The translations under genes and the position numbers were made by a program. This document shows positions 25,389-35,248 of a stretch of DNA of 64,000 nt, piece by piece (the stretch's first letter is position 1; every line of letters begins with the position of its first letter). The DNA is from Geobacillus genomosp. 3 (GTDB taxonomy: Bacteria > Bacillota > Bacilli > Bacillales > Anoxybacillaceae): assembly GCF_000445995.2 (NCBI RefSeq), contig NC_022080.4, forward strand, positions 1,426,001 to 1,490,000. Reading direction: 5' to 3'. Under the pieces are notes generated by a model. That model searched no databases and had not been told where the DNA came from. It saw only the letters and a list, made by a program, of their open reading frames with translations.

Positions 25389-27071
25389 ATGAATAAACGA
25401 CATTATCCGTACTGGCCAAAGCGGCTCTCGAAAACGCTCGCCGTGCCGGAGACGACGCTCGTCGATCATTTGGAAACGACGGCGAGGCGTTATCCGAATA
25501 AAACGGCTGTTTATTATTACGGGGCGTCTTATTCATACAAGCAGCTGCTTGATGAAGTGAACGCGCTCGCCGGCTGTCTCCAGCGAAAGCTGTCCGTCCA
25601 ACCGGGCGACCGCGTGTTGTTGTACATGCAAAACTCTCCGCAGTTCATCATCTCCTACTATGCCATTTTGCGCGCCGAAGCCATCGTCGTGCCGATCAAC
25701 CCGATGAACACCTCAGATGAGCTTTCTTTTTATGTGAACGATTGCGAGACGAAAGTCGGCCTCGTTGGCCAAGAGCTGTTGGATAAAGTCGTTCCGCTTC
25801 TCGGCCGGACCACGCTTAAACATCTCATCGTCGCCGCGTATTCCGATTATGTATCTGACGATTCTCCGGTGCCGCTGCCGGCTGAAGTGGCGGCGCCGCG
25901 GCGGACAGTGGGGGGCGAACGCCTTCTTCTATGGGTGGATTGCCTCGCTGCCGGTCTGGCGCCGCTTCCGTACAACGGCCATGTTGATGACATCGCCGTC
26001 TTGCCGTATACATCGGGAACGACCGGAGTGCCAAAAGGATGCATCCATCCGCATCGGACGGTCAATGCGAACATTGTCGGCGCTTATTATTGGGGCAACG
26101 TAACAAGCGATTCGGTCGCCTTGGCGACATTGCCGTTTTTTCATGTCACTGGGATGGTGCACAGCATGCACACCCCCATCTTCGCCGGTTCAGCGATCGT
26201 GCTGATGACGCGCTGGGACCGCGATGCGGCGGCCCGGCTTGTCGAGCGGTACCGTTGCACCCATTGGGTGAACATCAGCACAATGCTGATCGACTTTTTG
26301 GCCAACCCGGCGCTCGGTCGATACGATATTTCGTCGCTTGCGAGCATTTCCGGCGGCGGGGCGGCGCTGCCGGAGGCGGTCGGGGAAAAATTGTTCCAGC
26401 TCACCGGCGTCCGCTACTTTGAAGGCTACGGGTTGTCCGAGACGATTTCGCAAACGCACTTCAACCCGCCGGACCGGCCGAAGCTGCAATGCCTTGGCGT
26501 GCCGGCCTTTGACGTCGACGCCCGCATCATCGACCCGGCGACTGGACGGGAGCTTGGCGTCGGCGAAGTCGGGGAAATCGTCGTTCATGGCCCGCAAGTG
26601 TTCCGCGGCTACTACCGGCGCGAGAAAGAAACGGAAGGAGCGTTCATCGAGCTCGATGGCAAGCGGTTTTTCCGCACCGGCGACATCGGGCGGATGGATG
26701 AGGAAGGCTACTTTTTCATTGTCGACCGCGTCAAACGGATGATCAACGCTTCCGGCTATAAAGTGTGGCCGACTGAAGTCGAGTCGCTTCTTTACAAACA
26801 TCCGGCCGTCAAGCAGGCGTGCGTCGTCGGCGTGCCGGATCCGCGCCGCGGCGAAACGGTGAAAGCGTTTATCGTTCTTCATGACGAGTATGTCGGGGGC
26901 GTGACAGAAGAAGAAATCATTGAATGGTCGAAGACGCAAATGGCGGCGTACAAATATCCGCGCCTCGTTGAATTCCGTTCGTCGCTGCCGATGACGTCAA
27001 GCGGCAAGCTGCTTTGGCGGAAATTGCAGGAAGAGGAATATGAAAAAGCGGGGAAAGGGGCGAACGCCTGA
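25389..27071 (+). CDS. Acyl-CoA ligase (AMP-forming, medium/long chain)
   Basis: 560 residues from ATG 25389 (GAGGGGG 5 bp upstream). ATP loop YTSGTTGVPKG (about 205), GGGAALPEA, YGLSETISQTH, FRTGDIGRMDEEGYFFIVDRVKRMI (hinge) and the C-terminal lysine in MTSSGKLLWRK. It activates a carboxylic acid to acyl-AMP and then acyl-CoA. Its stop overlaps the next ATG by 1 bp (TGATG), so it is translationally tied to a lactonase gene. The acid it uses may therefore be the hydroxy acid released by that enzyme; this is inference. Confidence 0.9.
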   Translation: MNKRHYPYWPKRLSKTLAVPETTLVDHLETTARRYPNKTAVYYYGASYSYKQLLDEVNALAGCLQRKLSVQPGDRVLLYMQNSPQFIISYYAILRAEAIVVPINPMNTSDELSFYVNDCETKVGLVGQELLDKVVPLLGRTTLKHLIVAAYSDYVSDDSPVPLPAEVAAPRRTVGGERLLLWVDCLAAGLAPLPYNGHVDDIAVLPYTSGTTGVPKGCIHPHRTVNANIVGAYYWGNVTSDSVALATLPFFHVTGMVHSMHTPIFAGSAIVLMTRWDRDAAARLVERYRCTHWVNISTMLIDFLANPALGRYDISSLASISGGGAALPEAVGEKLFQLTGVRYFEGYGLSETISQTHFNPPDRPKLQCLGVPAFDVDARIIDPATGRELGVGEVGEIVVHGPQVFRGYYRREKETEGAFIELDGKRFFRTGDIGRMDEEGYFFIVDRVKRMINASGYKVWPTEVESLLYKHPAVKQACVVGVPDPRRGETVKAFIVLHDEYVGGVTEEEIIEWSKTQMAAYKYPRLVEFRSSLPMTSSGKLLWRKLQEEEYEKAGKGANA

Positions 27072-28051
27072 TGACGAAAACAGTCGAAACGGTTTTAGGC
27101 CCGGTGCCGGTGGAACAACTTGGCAAAACGCTCATCCACGAACATTTCATCTTCGGCTACCCGGGATTTCAAGGCGATGTGACGCATGGCCCGTTTCGTG
27201 AAGACGCGGCGCTTCGCGTTGCCGTGGAGGCGGCGGAAAAGATGAAGCGGCATGGCGTTCAAACGGTCGTCGATCCGACGCCGAACGACTGCGGGCGCAA
27301 TCCGGCGTTTTTGCGGCGCGTTGCCGAAGAAACGGGGCTGAACATCATTTGTGCGACCGGCTATTATTATGAAGGGGAAGGAGCGCCGCCGTACTTCAAA
27401 TTCCGCCAGCTGCTCGGGACGGCGGAAGACGATATTTACGACATGTTTATGACCGAGCTGACGGAAGGCATTGCCGATACCGGAATCAAAGCCGGCGTCA
27501 TCAAGCTCGCCTCAAGCAAAGGCCGCATCACCGAGTACGAGAAGCTGTTTTTCCGCGCCGCCGCCCGTGCGCAAAAAGAGACGGGCGCGGTCATCATCAC
27601 CCATACGCAGGAAGGGACGATGGGGCCGGAACAAGCCGCCTATTTGCTTGAGCACGGCGCCGACCCGGACAAAATCGTCATCGGCCATATGTGCGGCAAC
27701 ACCGACCCGGACTACCACCGCCGGACGCTCGAGTACGGTGTTTATATCGCCTTTGACCGCTTCGGCATTCAAGGGATGGTCGGCGCTCCAACGGATGAGG
27801 AACGGATTCGCACGCTTCTTGCCCTGCTTCGCGACGGATACGCAGACCGGATTATGCTTTCGCATGATACGGTCAACCTTTGGCTCGGCCGCCCGTTTGA
27901 ACTGCCCGAGCCGTTTGCCGAAATGATGAAAAATTGGCATGTTGAGCATTTGTTTGCCAATGTGATTCCGGCGCTGAGAAATGAAGGGATCGGCGACGAG
28001 GTGTTTGCGCAGCTGTTTGTGCGCAATCCAGCCGCCTTATTTTCCGCCTGA
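27071..28051 (+). CDS. Phosphotriesterase-like lactonase
   Basis: 326 residues, a TIM-barrel amidohydrolase with the full bimetal site: His23 and His25 (LIHEHF), carboxylated Lys145 (VIKLASS), His178 (ITHTQEG), His206 (IGHMCGN) and Asp266 (SHDTVN). It is very close to the characterised Geobacillus lactonase class (QTVVDPTPNDCGRNPAFL), which opens lactones, including N-acyl-homoserine lactones, and has weak activity on organophosphates. It shares an operon with the acyl-CoA ligase upstream and is followed by a terminator. Cytosolic, no signal peptide. Confidence 0.94.
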   Translation: MTKTVETVLGPVPVEQLGKTLIHEHFIFGYPGFQGDVTHGPFREDAALRVAVEAAEKMKRHGVQTVVDPTPNDCGRNPAFLRRVAEETGLNIICATGYYYEGEGAPPYFKFRQLLGTAEDDIYDMFMTELTEGIADTGIKAGVIKLASSKGRITEYEKLFFRAAARAQKETGAVIITHTQEGTMGPEQAAYLLEHGADPDKIVIGHMCGNTDPDYHRRTLEYGVYIAFDRFGIQGMVGAPTDEERIRTLLALLRDGYADRIMLSHDTVNLWLGRPFELPEPFAEMMKNWHVEHLFANVIPALRNEGIGDEVFAQLFVRNPAALFSA

Positions 28052-28074
28052 CAGGGCCGTGAAACGCCGAATTC

Positions 28075-28117
28075 AAAACCGCTGCCAGCCGGCTTTGCCC
28101 GGCCGACAGCGGTTTTT
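28075..28117 (+). terminator. Rho-independent terminator
   Basis: AAAACCGCTG...CAGCGGTTTTT with an inner GCCGGC/GCCGGC-type stem, directly after the lactonase. Confidence 0.88.
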
Positions 28118-28218
28118 CGTTTGCCGTCCGTTTTTTGCCATCATCATGAATAATTTTCCTCACTTGTTGAACAATAAGGAAAGACATCAGCCGGGCGAAA
28201 GGAGGGAGAGAGGCGCTG

Positions 28219-29892
28219 GTGACAGAAAAACGACTCCTGTTCTTCTCGCTGCTGGCCATCGCCTTATATGTGTCGCCGTACTTTGTGCTCGGTGAAGATG
28301 CACATATGCGCGTCCATGACAATTTGGATTCCAACATTGCCTGGTATAAAGTGCTCACCCGAAGCGGCGAACTGTTTGGACCGGTTGACGGCATCATCCC
28401 GCAAATCATCAACGGGCTGCCGCGCAACGCGTTCGGCACGGAGTTCAGCGGCATCGTCTGGCTTCACGCCTTGTTTCCATCCATTTACGCCTACGGGCTC
28501 AGCCAGGCCATCACCCGCGTGTTCGCGTTTGTCGGCATGTATCTTCTGTTGAAAAAGCATGTACTGCCGGACGGACGCTGGCTATGGATCCGCATCGGCG
28601 CTTCTTTAACGTTCGCGCTGACGCCGTTTTGGCCGTCGGGGATGTTGAGCACGCTTGGCATGCCGCTTGCGCTTTGGGCGTTTTTAAACATCCGCAACGG
28701 CGAGCGCTCGTGGGTGAATTGGGCGGTGTTGACGCTCTTGCCGCTTTACTCAAGTTTTGTGCTTGGCTTTTTCTTTTTCCTGAGCGCGCTTGGGATTTGG
28801 TGGCTGGTCGATGTCATCCGCGGCAAAGGCTGGAATTGGCGGTTTTTCGCTGCCATCGCCTATATGACGGTGCTCTATTTGGCGGTCGATTACCGGCTTG
28901 TCCATTCGTTGTTGTTTTCCGATGAGCCGACAAGCCGCGATGAATATTTCCATGCCCGTCTGCCGCTTTGGCGGGTGATCCGTCTGACGTTCAAAAACTA
29001 TGTGCTCGGCCATACTCATGTGATGACGGTGCATGGGCTCGTCATTTTGCCGGTGACGCTCATCGCCTTGTACTTCGTATGGAAGCGGAAGCGCTGGCGG
29101 CAGGAAACGCCGTTTCTTGTGCTGCATGTGCTGAACTTTGCCTTATCAACTTGGTATGCGTTTTGGTTTTACAAAGGATGGCTGCCGCTCACTGAACGGT
29201 TTGATTTGCTCGATAAGTTCAATTTTGCCCGCTATCATTTTTTGCGGCCGATGGTTATTTACGTTTTGTTTGCGATGGCGCTGAAAATTGTTTGGCAAGA
29301 AGGACGATGGTGGCGGGCGGTCGGCGCGGCGGCGATCGCATTGCAGCTGTTGGTGCTTGTTTCTTACAATGAAGAAATTGTCTACCGAAACAAACCGTCG
29401 TTCCGCGAGTTTTACGCTGAGAAGCAATTTGCCGCCATCCGTGAATATATCGGACGCCCTGTGCATACATACCGTGTCGCCAGCATCGGCATCCACCCGG
29501 CCATTGCCCAGTACAACGGTTTTTACACACTTGATACGTACAACAATTTCTATCCGCTTGAATACAAACACCGGTTTCGCCGCATCATCGCCAAGGAGCT
29601 GGAAAAAAACAAAAAGCTGCGTGAGTATTTTGATGAATGGGGCGGGCGCTGCTATTTGTTTGTCGATGAGCTTGGCAAGCGTTATATGTTTAAGAAAACA
29701 TCGAAACGGACGATCCGCCATCTTGAATTGAATACAAAAGCATTTTACGACATGGGCGGCCGCTATATTTTCTCGGCGTTGCCGATTGAAAACGCGGCAG
29801 AAAATGCCCTTCGCCTTGAACGGGTGTTCCGCTCCGATGAATCGGCATGGACAATTTATTTGTACAAAGTGGTGTGGGAAGGAGGACAATGA
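28219..29892 (+). CDS. ykoS: Polytopic membrane protein of DUF6044 type (YkoS-like)
   Basis: 557 residues from GTG 28219. About 10-12 membrane segments in the first 385 residues, then a soluble tail (about 395-557: FREFYAEKQFAAIREYIG, TLDTYNNFYPLEYKHRF). An early loop DNLDSNIAWYK after helix 1 is typical of lipid-linked-sugar glycosyltransferases of the GT-C kind. With the GT2 gene that follows 1 bp later it matches Bacillus ykoST. The pair probably adds a sugar to an envelope component; substrate unknown. Confidence 0.8.
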   Translation: MTEKRLLFFSLLAIALYVSPYFVLGEDAHMRVHDNLDSNIAWYKVLTRSGELFGPVDGIIPQIINGLPRNAFGTEFSGIVWLHALFPSIYAYGLSQAITRVFAFVGMYLLLKKHVLPDGRWLWIRIGASLTFALTPFWPSGMLSTLGMPLALWAFLNIRNGERSWVNWAVLTLLPLYSSFVLGFFFFLSALGIWWLVDVIRGKGWNWRFFAAIAYMTVLYLAVDYRLVHSLLFSDEPTSRDEYFHARLPLWRVIRLTFKNYVLGHTHVMTVHGLVILPVTLIALYFVWKRKRWRQETPFLVLHVLNFALSTWYAFWFYKGWLPLTERFDLLDKFNFARYHFLRPMVIYVLFAMALKIVWQEGRWWRAVGAAAIALQLLVLVSYNEEIVYRNKPSFREFYAEKQFAAIREYIGRPVHTYRVASIGIHPAIAQYNGFYTLDTYNNFYPLEYKHRFRRIIAKELEKNKKLREYFDEWGGRCYLFVDELGKRYMFKKTSKRTIRHLELNTKAFYDMGGRYIFSALPIENAAENALRLERVFRSDESAWTIYLYKVVWEGGQ

Positions 29893-29893
29893 T

Positions 29894-30916
29894 ATGTCTG
29901 AGCCGGTATTGGCCATTGTCGTGCCGTGCTACAATGAGGAGGAAGTGTTGCCTGAGACAATCGGCCGTTTGCGGGCGTTGCGCGAAGAACTGGTCAAAGA
30001 GCGGCTTATTTCACCAAAAAGCGCGCTCCTATTTGTCGATGACGGCAGCCGCGATCATACGTGGAAACTCATTTACAAAGCGAGTTTGCGCCATCCGGAA
30101 GTGAAAGGGTTGAAACTGGCGCGCAACGCCGGACATCAAAACGCGTTGTTGGCCGGTCTGTTTACGGCGAAAGCCCATGCCGACTGCTTGATTTCGATTG
30201 ATGCCGATTTGCAAGATGATTTATCGGCCATTCGCGAATTTGTGAAAAAGTTTCGCGAAGGGTATGACATCGTTTACGGCGTGCGCCGGCGGCGCGACAC
30301 GGACACATGGTTTAAACGGCATACGGCCCAAGGATTTTACCGGTTAATGAAGGTGTTTGGCGTTGATCTCGTATACAACCATGCCGACTACCGTCTGATG
30401 AGCCGGCGCGCGGTCGAGACGCTTGAGCAGTTTGGGGAAGTAAATTTGTTTTTGCGCGGCATTGTTCCGCTCCTTGGCTTTCGCTCGACGGCTGTCTATT
30501 ATGACCGGAAAGAGCGGTTGGCTGGAAAGACGAAATATCCGCTAAAAAAAATGATTGCTTTTGCGCTTGACGGGGTCACATCGTTTAGCGTCACCCCGAT
30601 TCGCTTTATTTCGTTCATCGGCTTTCTCTCATTTGTCGTCAGTCTCATTTTTGGCGCTTATTTTCTCTTTTTAAAGTGGGCCGGGCACACTGAGACGGGA
30701 TGGACGTCGCTCATTACCTCGATTTGGCTGCTGGGGGGCTTGCAACTCATCGCCCTTGGGCTGATCGGGGAGTATGTTGGGAAAATTTACAAAGAAACAA
30801 AGCGGCGGCCGCGTTATATCGTTGATTTGGATTTATGGAACTGGCCGCTGCCGCAGCGGCTGTCGCCATCAGCTTCATCCGAGGAGGCGGAGGCGGTGGA
30901 GCCGATGCGGCCATAG
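29894..30916 (+). CDS. ykoT: GT2 family glycosyltransferase, membrane-anchored (YkoT-like)
   Basis: 340 residues; ATG 29894 follows GGAAGGAGG inside the end of ykoS. GT2/DPM1-like domain (about 1-225): VVPCYNEEEVLPETI, FVDDGSRD, LARNAGHQNALLAG and DADLQDD, with acidic residues for metal and UDP/GDP-sugar. Two C-terminal membrane segments (about 235-310) follow. Such enzymes put one sugar on undecaprenyl phosphate for a GT-C partner, here likely YkoS. Confidence 0.87.
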   Translation: MSEPVLAIVVPCYNEEEVLPETIGRLRALREELVKERLISPKSALLFVDDGSRDHTWKLIYKASLRHPEVKGLKLARNAGHQNALLAGLFTAKAHADCLISIDADLQDDLSAIREFVKKFREGYDIVYGVRRRRDTDTWFKRHTAQGFYRLMKVFGVDLVYNHADYRLMSRRAVETLEQFGEVNLFLRGIVPLLGFRSTAVYYDRKERLAGKTKYPLKKMIAFALDGVTSFSVTPIRFISFIGFLSFVVSLIFGAYFLFLKWAGHTETGWTSLITSIWLLGGLQLIALGLIGEYVGKIYKETKRRPRYIVDLDLWNWPLPQRLSPSASSEEAEAVEPMRP

Positions 30917-31097
30917 GAAACAAGCCGGCGTGCATGGGCGCGCCGCTTTTCTTTGTCTTGCAATTGAAAAAAAGAAAGAGTAGACTGATGGATGGGAACG
31001 ATATGGCTGATTGACGGGGGATGGAACGCCAACAGTCAGAGAAGGGGGCTTTTCGCCGGCTGGCAAAGGGTGTTTGTCGAGAAAGGGGAGGTAAGCG

Positions 31098-31907
31098 ATG
31101 GCCGATTGGCATGAATGGGCAGATGTGCGTGAGCGGGTGAGAGAGACCAATCCGCTCGTCCATAATATGACAAATGTTGTTGTGACGAATTTTACGGCAA
31201 ATGGACTGCTGGCGCTTGGCGCTTCGCCGGTGATGGCGTATGCGAAAGAGGAAGTGGGCGAGATGGCGAAGCTTGCCGGCGCGCTCGTATTGAACATCGG
31301 GACGCTGAACGCCGAAGAAGTGGAAGCGATGTTGATCGCTGGCCGGGCGGCGAACGAAGCCGGCGTGCCGGTCATTTTCGACCCGGTTGGGGCCGGAGCG
31401 ACGCGCTACCGGACGGACACAGCGCGCCGCATCGCCGAACAGGTGAAGCTTGCCGCGGTTCGCGGCAATGCGGCGGAAATCGCCAACATGATTGGCGAAA
31501 CGTGGGCGATTAAAGGCGTCGACGCCGGCGAAGGAGGCGGTGATGTTGCGGCCTTGGCCAAACGGGCGGCGGCTAAGCTCGGCACCGTTGTGATCATCAC
31601 CGGAAAGGACGATGTCGTCACGGACGGAAACACGACGTATTTGGTTCACAACGGCCATCCGTTGCTGACGAAAGTGACCGGCGCGGGCTGTTTGCTGACG
31701 TCGGTGATCGGGGCGTTTACGGCCGTTGAGCCCGACATTGTGAAGGCGGCTGTGGCGGCGCTCGCATATTACGGCGTCGCGGCGGAGCGGGCGGCGGCGG
31801 AAGTTGGGGAGCGCGGTCCAGGCCGTTTCCAGGCGGCGTTTTTAGACGCGTTGGCGCATACAAGCGCCGATGACGTGAAGCGCGACGGACGGGTCGAACA
31901 ACGGTAA
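31098..31907 (+). CDS. thiM: Hydroxyethylthiazole kinase
   Basis: 269 residues, with [19 protein letters not shown] and [11 protein letters not shown] at the start, [11 protein letters not shown], and the catalytic loop [17 protein letters not shown] with its Cys. It phosphorylates thiazole alcohol for thiamine salvage. First of thiM-thiD-thiE; GGGGAGG precedes the ATG. The 180-bp leader has no recognisable TPP riboswitch. Confidence 0.95.
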   Translation: MADWHEWADVRERVRETNPLVHNMTNVVVTNFTANGLLALGASPVMAYAKEEVGEMAKLAGALVLNIGTLNAEEVEAMLIAGRAANEAGVPVIFDPVGAGATRYRTDTARRIAEQVKLAAVRGNAAEIANMIGETWAIKGVDAGEGGGDVAALAKRAAAKLGTVVIITGKDDVVTDGNTTYLVHNGHPLLTKVTGAGCLLTSVIGAFTAVEPDIVKAAVAALAYYGVAAERAAAEVGERGPGRFQAAFLDALAHTSADDVKRDGRVEQR

Positions 31908-31924
31908 AAGGAGAGGGGAACAAC

Positions 31925-32725
31925 ATGGTATTCAAAGCGTTGACGATTGCCGGTTCGGACAGCGGCGGCGGCGCCGGCATTCAAGCGGATCTTAAAACGT
32001 TTCAAGAGCTCGGTGTGTTTGGCATGTCAGCGATTACAGCGGTGACGGCGCAAAATACGCTCGGCGTGCAAGGCGTCTATCCGCTGTCGGCGGAAGCAGT
32101 CGCCGCCCAGATCGAATCGGTGGCCGCCGATTTAGGCGCGGATGCGGTAAAAACCGGCATGCTCTTTAGCGCCGACATCATCCGCACCGTGGCCGGACAA
32201 GTGAAAAAACACGGTTGGGAGCGGCTTGTCGTCGATCCGGTAATGATCGCCAAAGGTGGCGCTCCGCTGTTGCAGGAAGAGGCGGTGGCTGCGTTGAAAG
32301 AAGAACTGCTGCCGTTGGCGTTTGTCATTACGCCGAACATTCCGGAAGCGGAGGCGTTGACCGGTACGGCCATCCGCACGATGGATGACCGCCGCGAAGC
32401 TGCGCGTCGTCTGCACCGGATGGGCGCCCGCTATGTCGTAGTTAAAGGCGGCCATGATGATGATGGTGAGGAAACGGTCGATTTGCTATATAACGGTGAC
32501 GAATTTTCGTATTTTAAAAGCAAGCGAATCAGCACGCGCCACACGCACGGGACCGGTTGCACGTTCGCGGCGGCGATTGCTGCCGAGCTGGCAAAAGGGC
32601 GGCATCCGGTCGATGCCGTGGCGACCGCGAAATCGTTCGTGCAGGCCGCCATTTCCTATCCGCTTGGCATTGGACAAGGCCATGGGCCGACGAACCATTG
32701 GGCATACCGGCAATACGGGGAGTGA
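31925..32725 (+). CDS. thiD: Hydroxymethylpyrimidine/phosphomethylpyrimidine kinase
   Basis: 266 residues, with [43 protein letters not shown] and the catalytic [16 protein letters not shown]. It phosphorylates HMP twice to HMP-PP. Begins 17 bp after thiM. The ribokinase fold and length are normal. Confidence 0.95.
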   Translation: MVFKALTIAGSDSGGGAGIQADLKTFQELGVFGMSAITAVTAQNTLGVQGVYPLSAEAVAAQIESVAADLGADAVKTGMLFSADIIRTVAGQVKKHGWERLVVDPVMIAKGGAPLLQEEAVAALKEELLPLAFVITPNIPEAEALTGTAIRTMDDRREAARRLHRMGARYVVVKGGHDDDGEETVDLLYNGDEFSYFKSKRISTRHTHGTGCTFAAAIAAELAKGRHPVDAVATAKSFVQAAISYPLGIGQGHGPTNHWAYRQYGE

Positions 32726-32730
32726 GACGG

Positions 32731-33399
32731 GTGGCGCGCATCACAAGCGAAGAAATGAAAGAGCGGTTGGCGGTGTACTTTATTATGGGGAGCCAAAACA
32801 GTGAACAGCCGGCGGAGCAGGTGCTCGAGGAAGCGCTTGATGGCGGCGTGACGCTGTTTCAGTTTCGCGAAAAAGGGCCGGGCGCTTTCAAAGGGGAAGA
32901 CAAAGCGGCGCTCGCCCGGAAGCTGCAGCGTCTTTGCCGCACTTATGGCGTGCCGTTTATCGTCAACGATGACGTCGAGCTGGCCATCGCCATTGATGCC
33001 GACGGCGTCCACGTCGGCCAAGATGATGAAGACGCGCGGCGCGTGCGAGAAAAAATTGGCGACAAAATTCTCGGTGTTTCGGCGCATAATGTGAAAGAGG
33101 CAAGAGCAGCCATCGAAGCGGGCGCCGATTACATCGGTGTCGGTCCGATTTATCCGACCCGCTCAAAAGACGATGCGAATGAAGCACAAGGGCCCGATAT
33201 TCTCCGCCGCCTCCGCGAAGCGGGGATTACGATTCCGATTGTCGCCATCGGCGGCATTGCGGTTGACAATGCAAGAGAGGTTATGGAAGCCGGGGCGGAT
33301 GGCGTGTCGGTCATCAGCGCCATCGCTTCCGCCCCGGTGCCCAAAGCAGCAGCGGCGGCGTTGGCAGCGGCGGTGCGGGCTGCCCGTGTCAGCCGGTGA
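32731..33399 (+). CDS. thiE: Thiamine phosphate synthase
   Basis: 222 residues from GTG 32731, which has GGGGAG 8 bp upstream. TIM barrel with [44 protein letters not shown] and AIGGI. It joins HMP-PP and thiazole phosphate to thiamine phosphate, finishing the salvage route begun by ThiM and ThiD. Starts 5 bp after thiD. Confidence 0.95.
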   Translation: MARITSEEMKERLAVYFIMGSQNSEQPAEQVLEEALDGGVTLFQFREKGPGAFKGEDKAALARKLQRLCRTYGVPFIVNDDVELAIAIDADGVHVGQDDEDARRVREKIGDKILGVSAHNVKEARAAIEAGADYIGVGPIYPTRSKDDANEAQGPDILRRLREAGITIPIVAIGGIAVDNAREVMEAGADGVSVISAIASAPVPKAAAAALAAAVRAARVSR

Positions 33400-33415
33400 C
33401 AATCAAACAGACAAG

Positions 33416-33452
33416 ACAAAAGGGTGTCCTGTTTTGCAGGACACCCTTTTGT
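33416..33452. terminator. Bidirectional terminator
   Basis: ACAAAAGGGTGTCCT and AGGACACCCTTTTGT form a perfect palindromic stem between thiE and the opposing acyltransferase gene, with A and T tracts serving both strands. Confidence 0.92.
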
Positions 33453-33453
33453 C

Positions 33454-34449
33454 TTAGGACGCTGTCTGCCGCCACCTCGGCCACCGCCATTCGAGCAGCG
33501 GCCGCACGAGCCGGACGACCGGCTTGCTTCCGAGGATGAGCATAACGGCGACCGACAGCGCAAGCAGAAGCGGATAGCCATGTACGTCCATAATAAAATC
33601 CGGGAACGGTGTTTCGTGCAAATATTTTAAAATAAACCCGTGCAAGATATAGATGTAAAACGTGCGCGCTCCCAGCACGGAAAACGAGAAGCGCCGGCCC
33701 GGGATGAACGACAGGAAGCTGAACGTCATCAGCAAGCTGGCCGCGTAAATGGCAAGACGGCCCGCCACGCCGGCCGGCTCTGATACGCCGAGCGTATCGT
33801 ACGATTTCGAGCCGTACAACCAGTCTTGCGGCAAGTCCGGAAATCCGAAATGAATGAGCACGAACATGCCGGCCAGCACGATCAGCGAGGCGATGCGCAC
33901 AGATGTAGTAAACAAACGCTCGATCGCCGATTTGTTCGTGAAAAACCCGAGCAAAAAGAACGGGAAAAACGTGAGTGTTCTTGACAAGCTCAGCCATTTT
34001 TCCGCTTCCATCATCCCGCCGGCCAAACCGAGAAGAAGCGCAAGCGGCAGCGCGATCTGCTTCGGCAGCCGGCCGAACCATAGCAGCAACACGTTCCAGC
34101 TGAACAGGCTAAGCAAAAACCATAGGCTCCAATGCGGAGTCAATAAATCGAGTTCGAGCGACCGTTTGTCATACAAAAAGAAATAATAGACGGAATACAG
34201 AAGCTGGAACAAGATATACGGAAACAGCAATTTTTTTGTGATTTTTTGCAAGTAGCCGTTCTCATGGAATTTCTTAGAAAAATAACCGGAAATGAAAATG
34301 AACGCCGGCATATGGAAAAAGAAAATCCACGTATACAAGCTGTGCACCCATAAGACGCTGTCAATATACGGGCGCAGAAAGTGGCCAAACACGACAAGGA
34401 GCATTAACGCACACTTCGCGTTGTCAAAATAGTAGTCCCGCTCCTTCAC
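33454..34449 (-). CDS. Membrane acyltransferase family 3 protein (YkrP-like)
   Basis: 331 residues with about 10 membrane segments. The N-terminal DNAKCALMLLVVFGHFLRPY and HMPAFIFISGYFSKKF match the acyltransferase-3/OafA group, whose early His is catalytic. It ends with YIYILHGFILKYL. It probably acetylates a cell-surface sugar; substrate unknown. GGAGG precedes the ATG on the minus strand. Confidence 0.83.
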   Translation of the reverse strand: MKERDYYFDNAKCALMLLVVFGHFLRPYIDSVLWVHSLYTWIFFFHMPAFIFISGYFSKKFHENGYLQKITKKLLFPYILFQLLYSVYYFFLYDKRSLELDLLTPHWSLWFLLSLFSWNVLLLWFGRLPKQIALPLALLLGLAGGMMEAEKWLSLSRTLTFFPFFLLGFFTNKSAIERLFTTSVRIASLIVLAGMFVLIHFGFPDLPQDWLYGSKSYDTLGVSEPAGVAGRLAIYAASLLMTFSFLSFIPGRRFSFSVLGARTFYIYILHGFILKYLHETPFPDFIMDVHGYPLLLALSVAVMLILGSKPVVRLVRPLLEWRWPRWRQTAS

Positions 34450-34588
34450 AGTGTTTCCTCCTCTCTATACACACCAATTCGAATCATACTCCTTCTTTTT
34501 GAGGGAGTCAACCGTTGAAACATGGAAGCCGTAGGGGGAGGGCCGGCTTGCCCGTGCTAATAGTTTGCCAAAGAAAGGAGATGATTTG

Positions 34589-34750
34589 GTGAAAAACGAT
34601 CGCCGCGAAACGGACGATATGACGCAGTTATTGCAAATCATCAACGCCAAAGGAGATGAAGGTGAACTGCAGGAGATCGTCTGCAGTGATGAGTTGTTTT
34701 GGAAAAGTTTGCGGACGCAGGCGGAAGACAGTGCAAAAGGAGGCGAATAA
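34589..34750 (+). CDS. Small hypothetical protein (53 aa) ahead of sspH
   Basis: GTG 34589 with AAGGAG 8 bp upstream. Charged, helical, no known motif ([22 protein letters not shown]). It ends 2 bp before sspH and is probably on the same transcript, so a spore role is possible. Confidence 0.55.
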   Translation: MKNDRRETDDMTQLLQIINAKGDEGELQEIVCSDELFWKSLRTQAEDSAKGGE

Positions 34751-34752
34751 GG

Positions 34753-34932
34753 ATGGAACTATTGCGGGCGAAACGAATTGCCGAGGCCGGAGAAATTGTC
34801 CCGGTGACGTATGAAGGAAAACGGGTGATCATTCAACACGTCGATGAAGGGCGGGAAGTAGCGCGCATTTATTTTGCCAATGAGCCGGAACGCGAGCAAG
34901 ATGTACCGGTGCGCCTGCTTGAAGAGCAGTAG
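34753..34932 (+). CDS. sspH: H-type small acid-soluble spore protein
   Basis: 59 residues matching the SspH pattern: [35 protein letters not shown] and [13 protein letters not shown]. SspH is a minor protein of the spore core made in the forespore. Its length equals the family's. AAGGAGG lies just upstream, inside the end of the preceding small gene. Confidence 0.9.
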   Translation: MELLRAKRIAEAGEIVPVTYEGKRVIIQHVDEGREVARIYFANEPEREQDVPVRLLEEQ

Positions 34933-34972
34933 GCGTCGGGCAAGTTGTCGCTGTTTTGTCAAGGGAAAGCCG

Positions 34973-35002
34973 ATGACACTCTGTGTTCGAATATGATATA
35001 AT
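34973..35002 (+). promoter_or_regulatory. Sigma-A-type promoter of tatA
   Basis: ATGACA (34973-34978) and TATAAT (34997-35002) are 18 bp apart; tatA starts 38 bp downstream. Confidence 0.65.
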
Positions 35003-35040
35003 AACGAAAGAAATGACGCTTGGACATTGGAGTGACCAAT

Positions 35041-35211
35041 ATGAACATCGGGTTTGGGGAAATTGCGCTCATCGTCTTTTTCGCGTTGCTCATTTTCGGG
35101 CCGAAAAAGCTGCCGGAATTAGGACAGGCGGCCGGGAAAACATTGCGTGAATTTAAAAACGCAACAAAAGGCATTATTGACGACGACGAGGCGACAAAAG
35201 CGCAAAAATAA
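35041..35211 (+). CDS. tatA: Twin-arginine translocase subunit TatA
   Basis: 56 residues: one N-terminal membrane helix (GFGEIALIVFFALLIFGPKKLPELG with the conserved FGP hinge), then an amphipathic helix and acidic tail. TatA forms the pore for folded proteins with RR signals. No tatC lies next to it in this window. TTGGAG precedes ATG 35041; a terminator follows at once. Confidence 0.94.
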   Translation: MNIGFGEIALIVFFALLIFGPKKLPELGQAAGKTLREFKNATKGIIDDDEATKAQK

Positions 35212-35248
35212 GGGGCTAGGCATAAAGGTCTAGCCTCTTATTTTTTTG
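35211..35248 (+). terminator. Terminator of tatA
   Basis: GGGCTAGG/TCTAGCCT stem then TTATTTTTTT. The stretch to 35405 shows no gene. Confidence 0.82.

Noticed and set aside
25389..27071. Whether this ligase is the lost counterpart of the scrap at 787-1011
   Set aside because: The two C-terminal ends differ clearly (LPMTSSGKLLWRK versus LPRNATGKVLK), so they are separate paralogues.
30917..31097. TPP riboswitch upstream of thiM
   Set aside because: No conserved THI-box sequences found on reading the leader.
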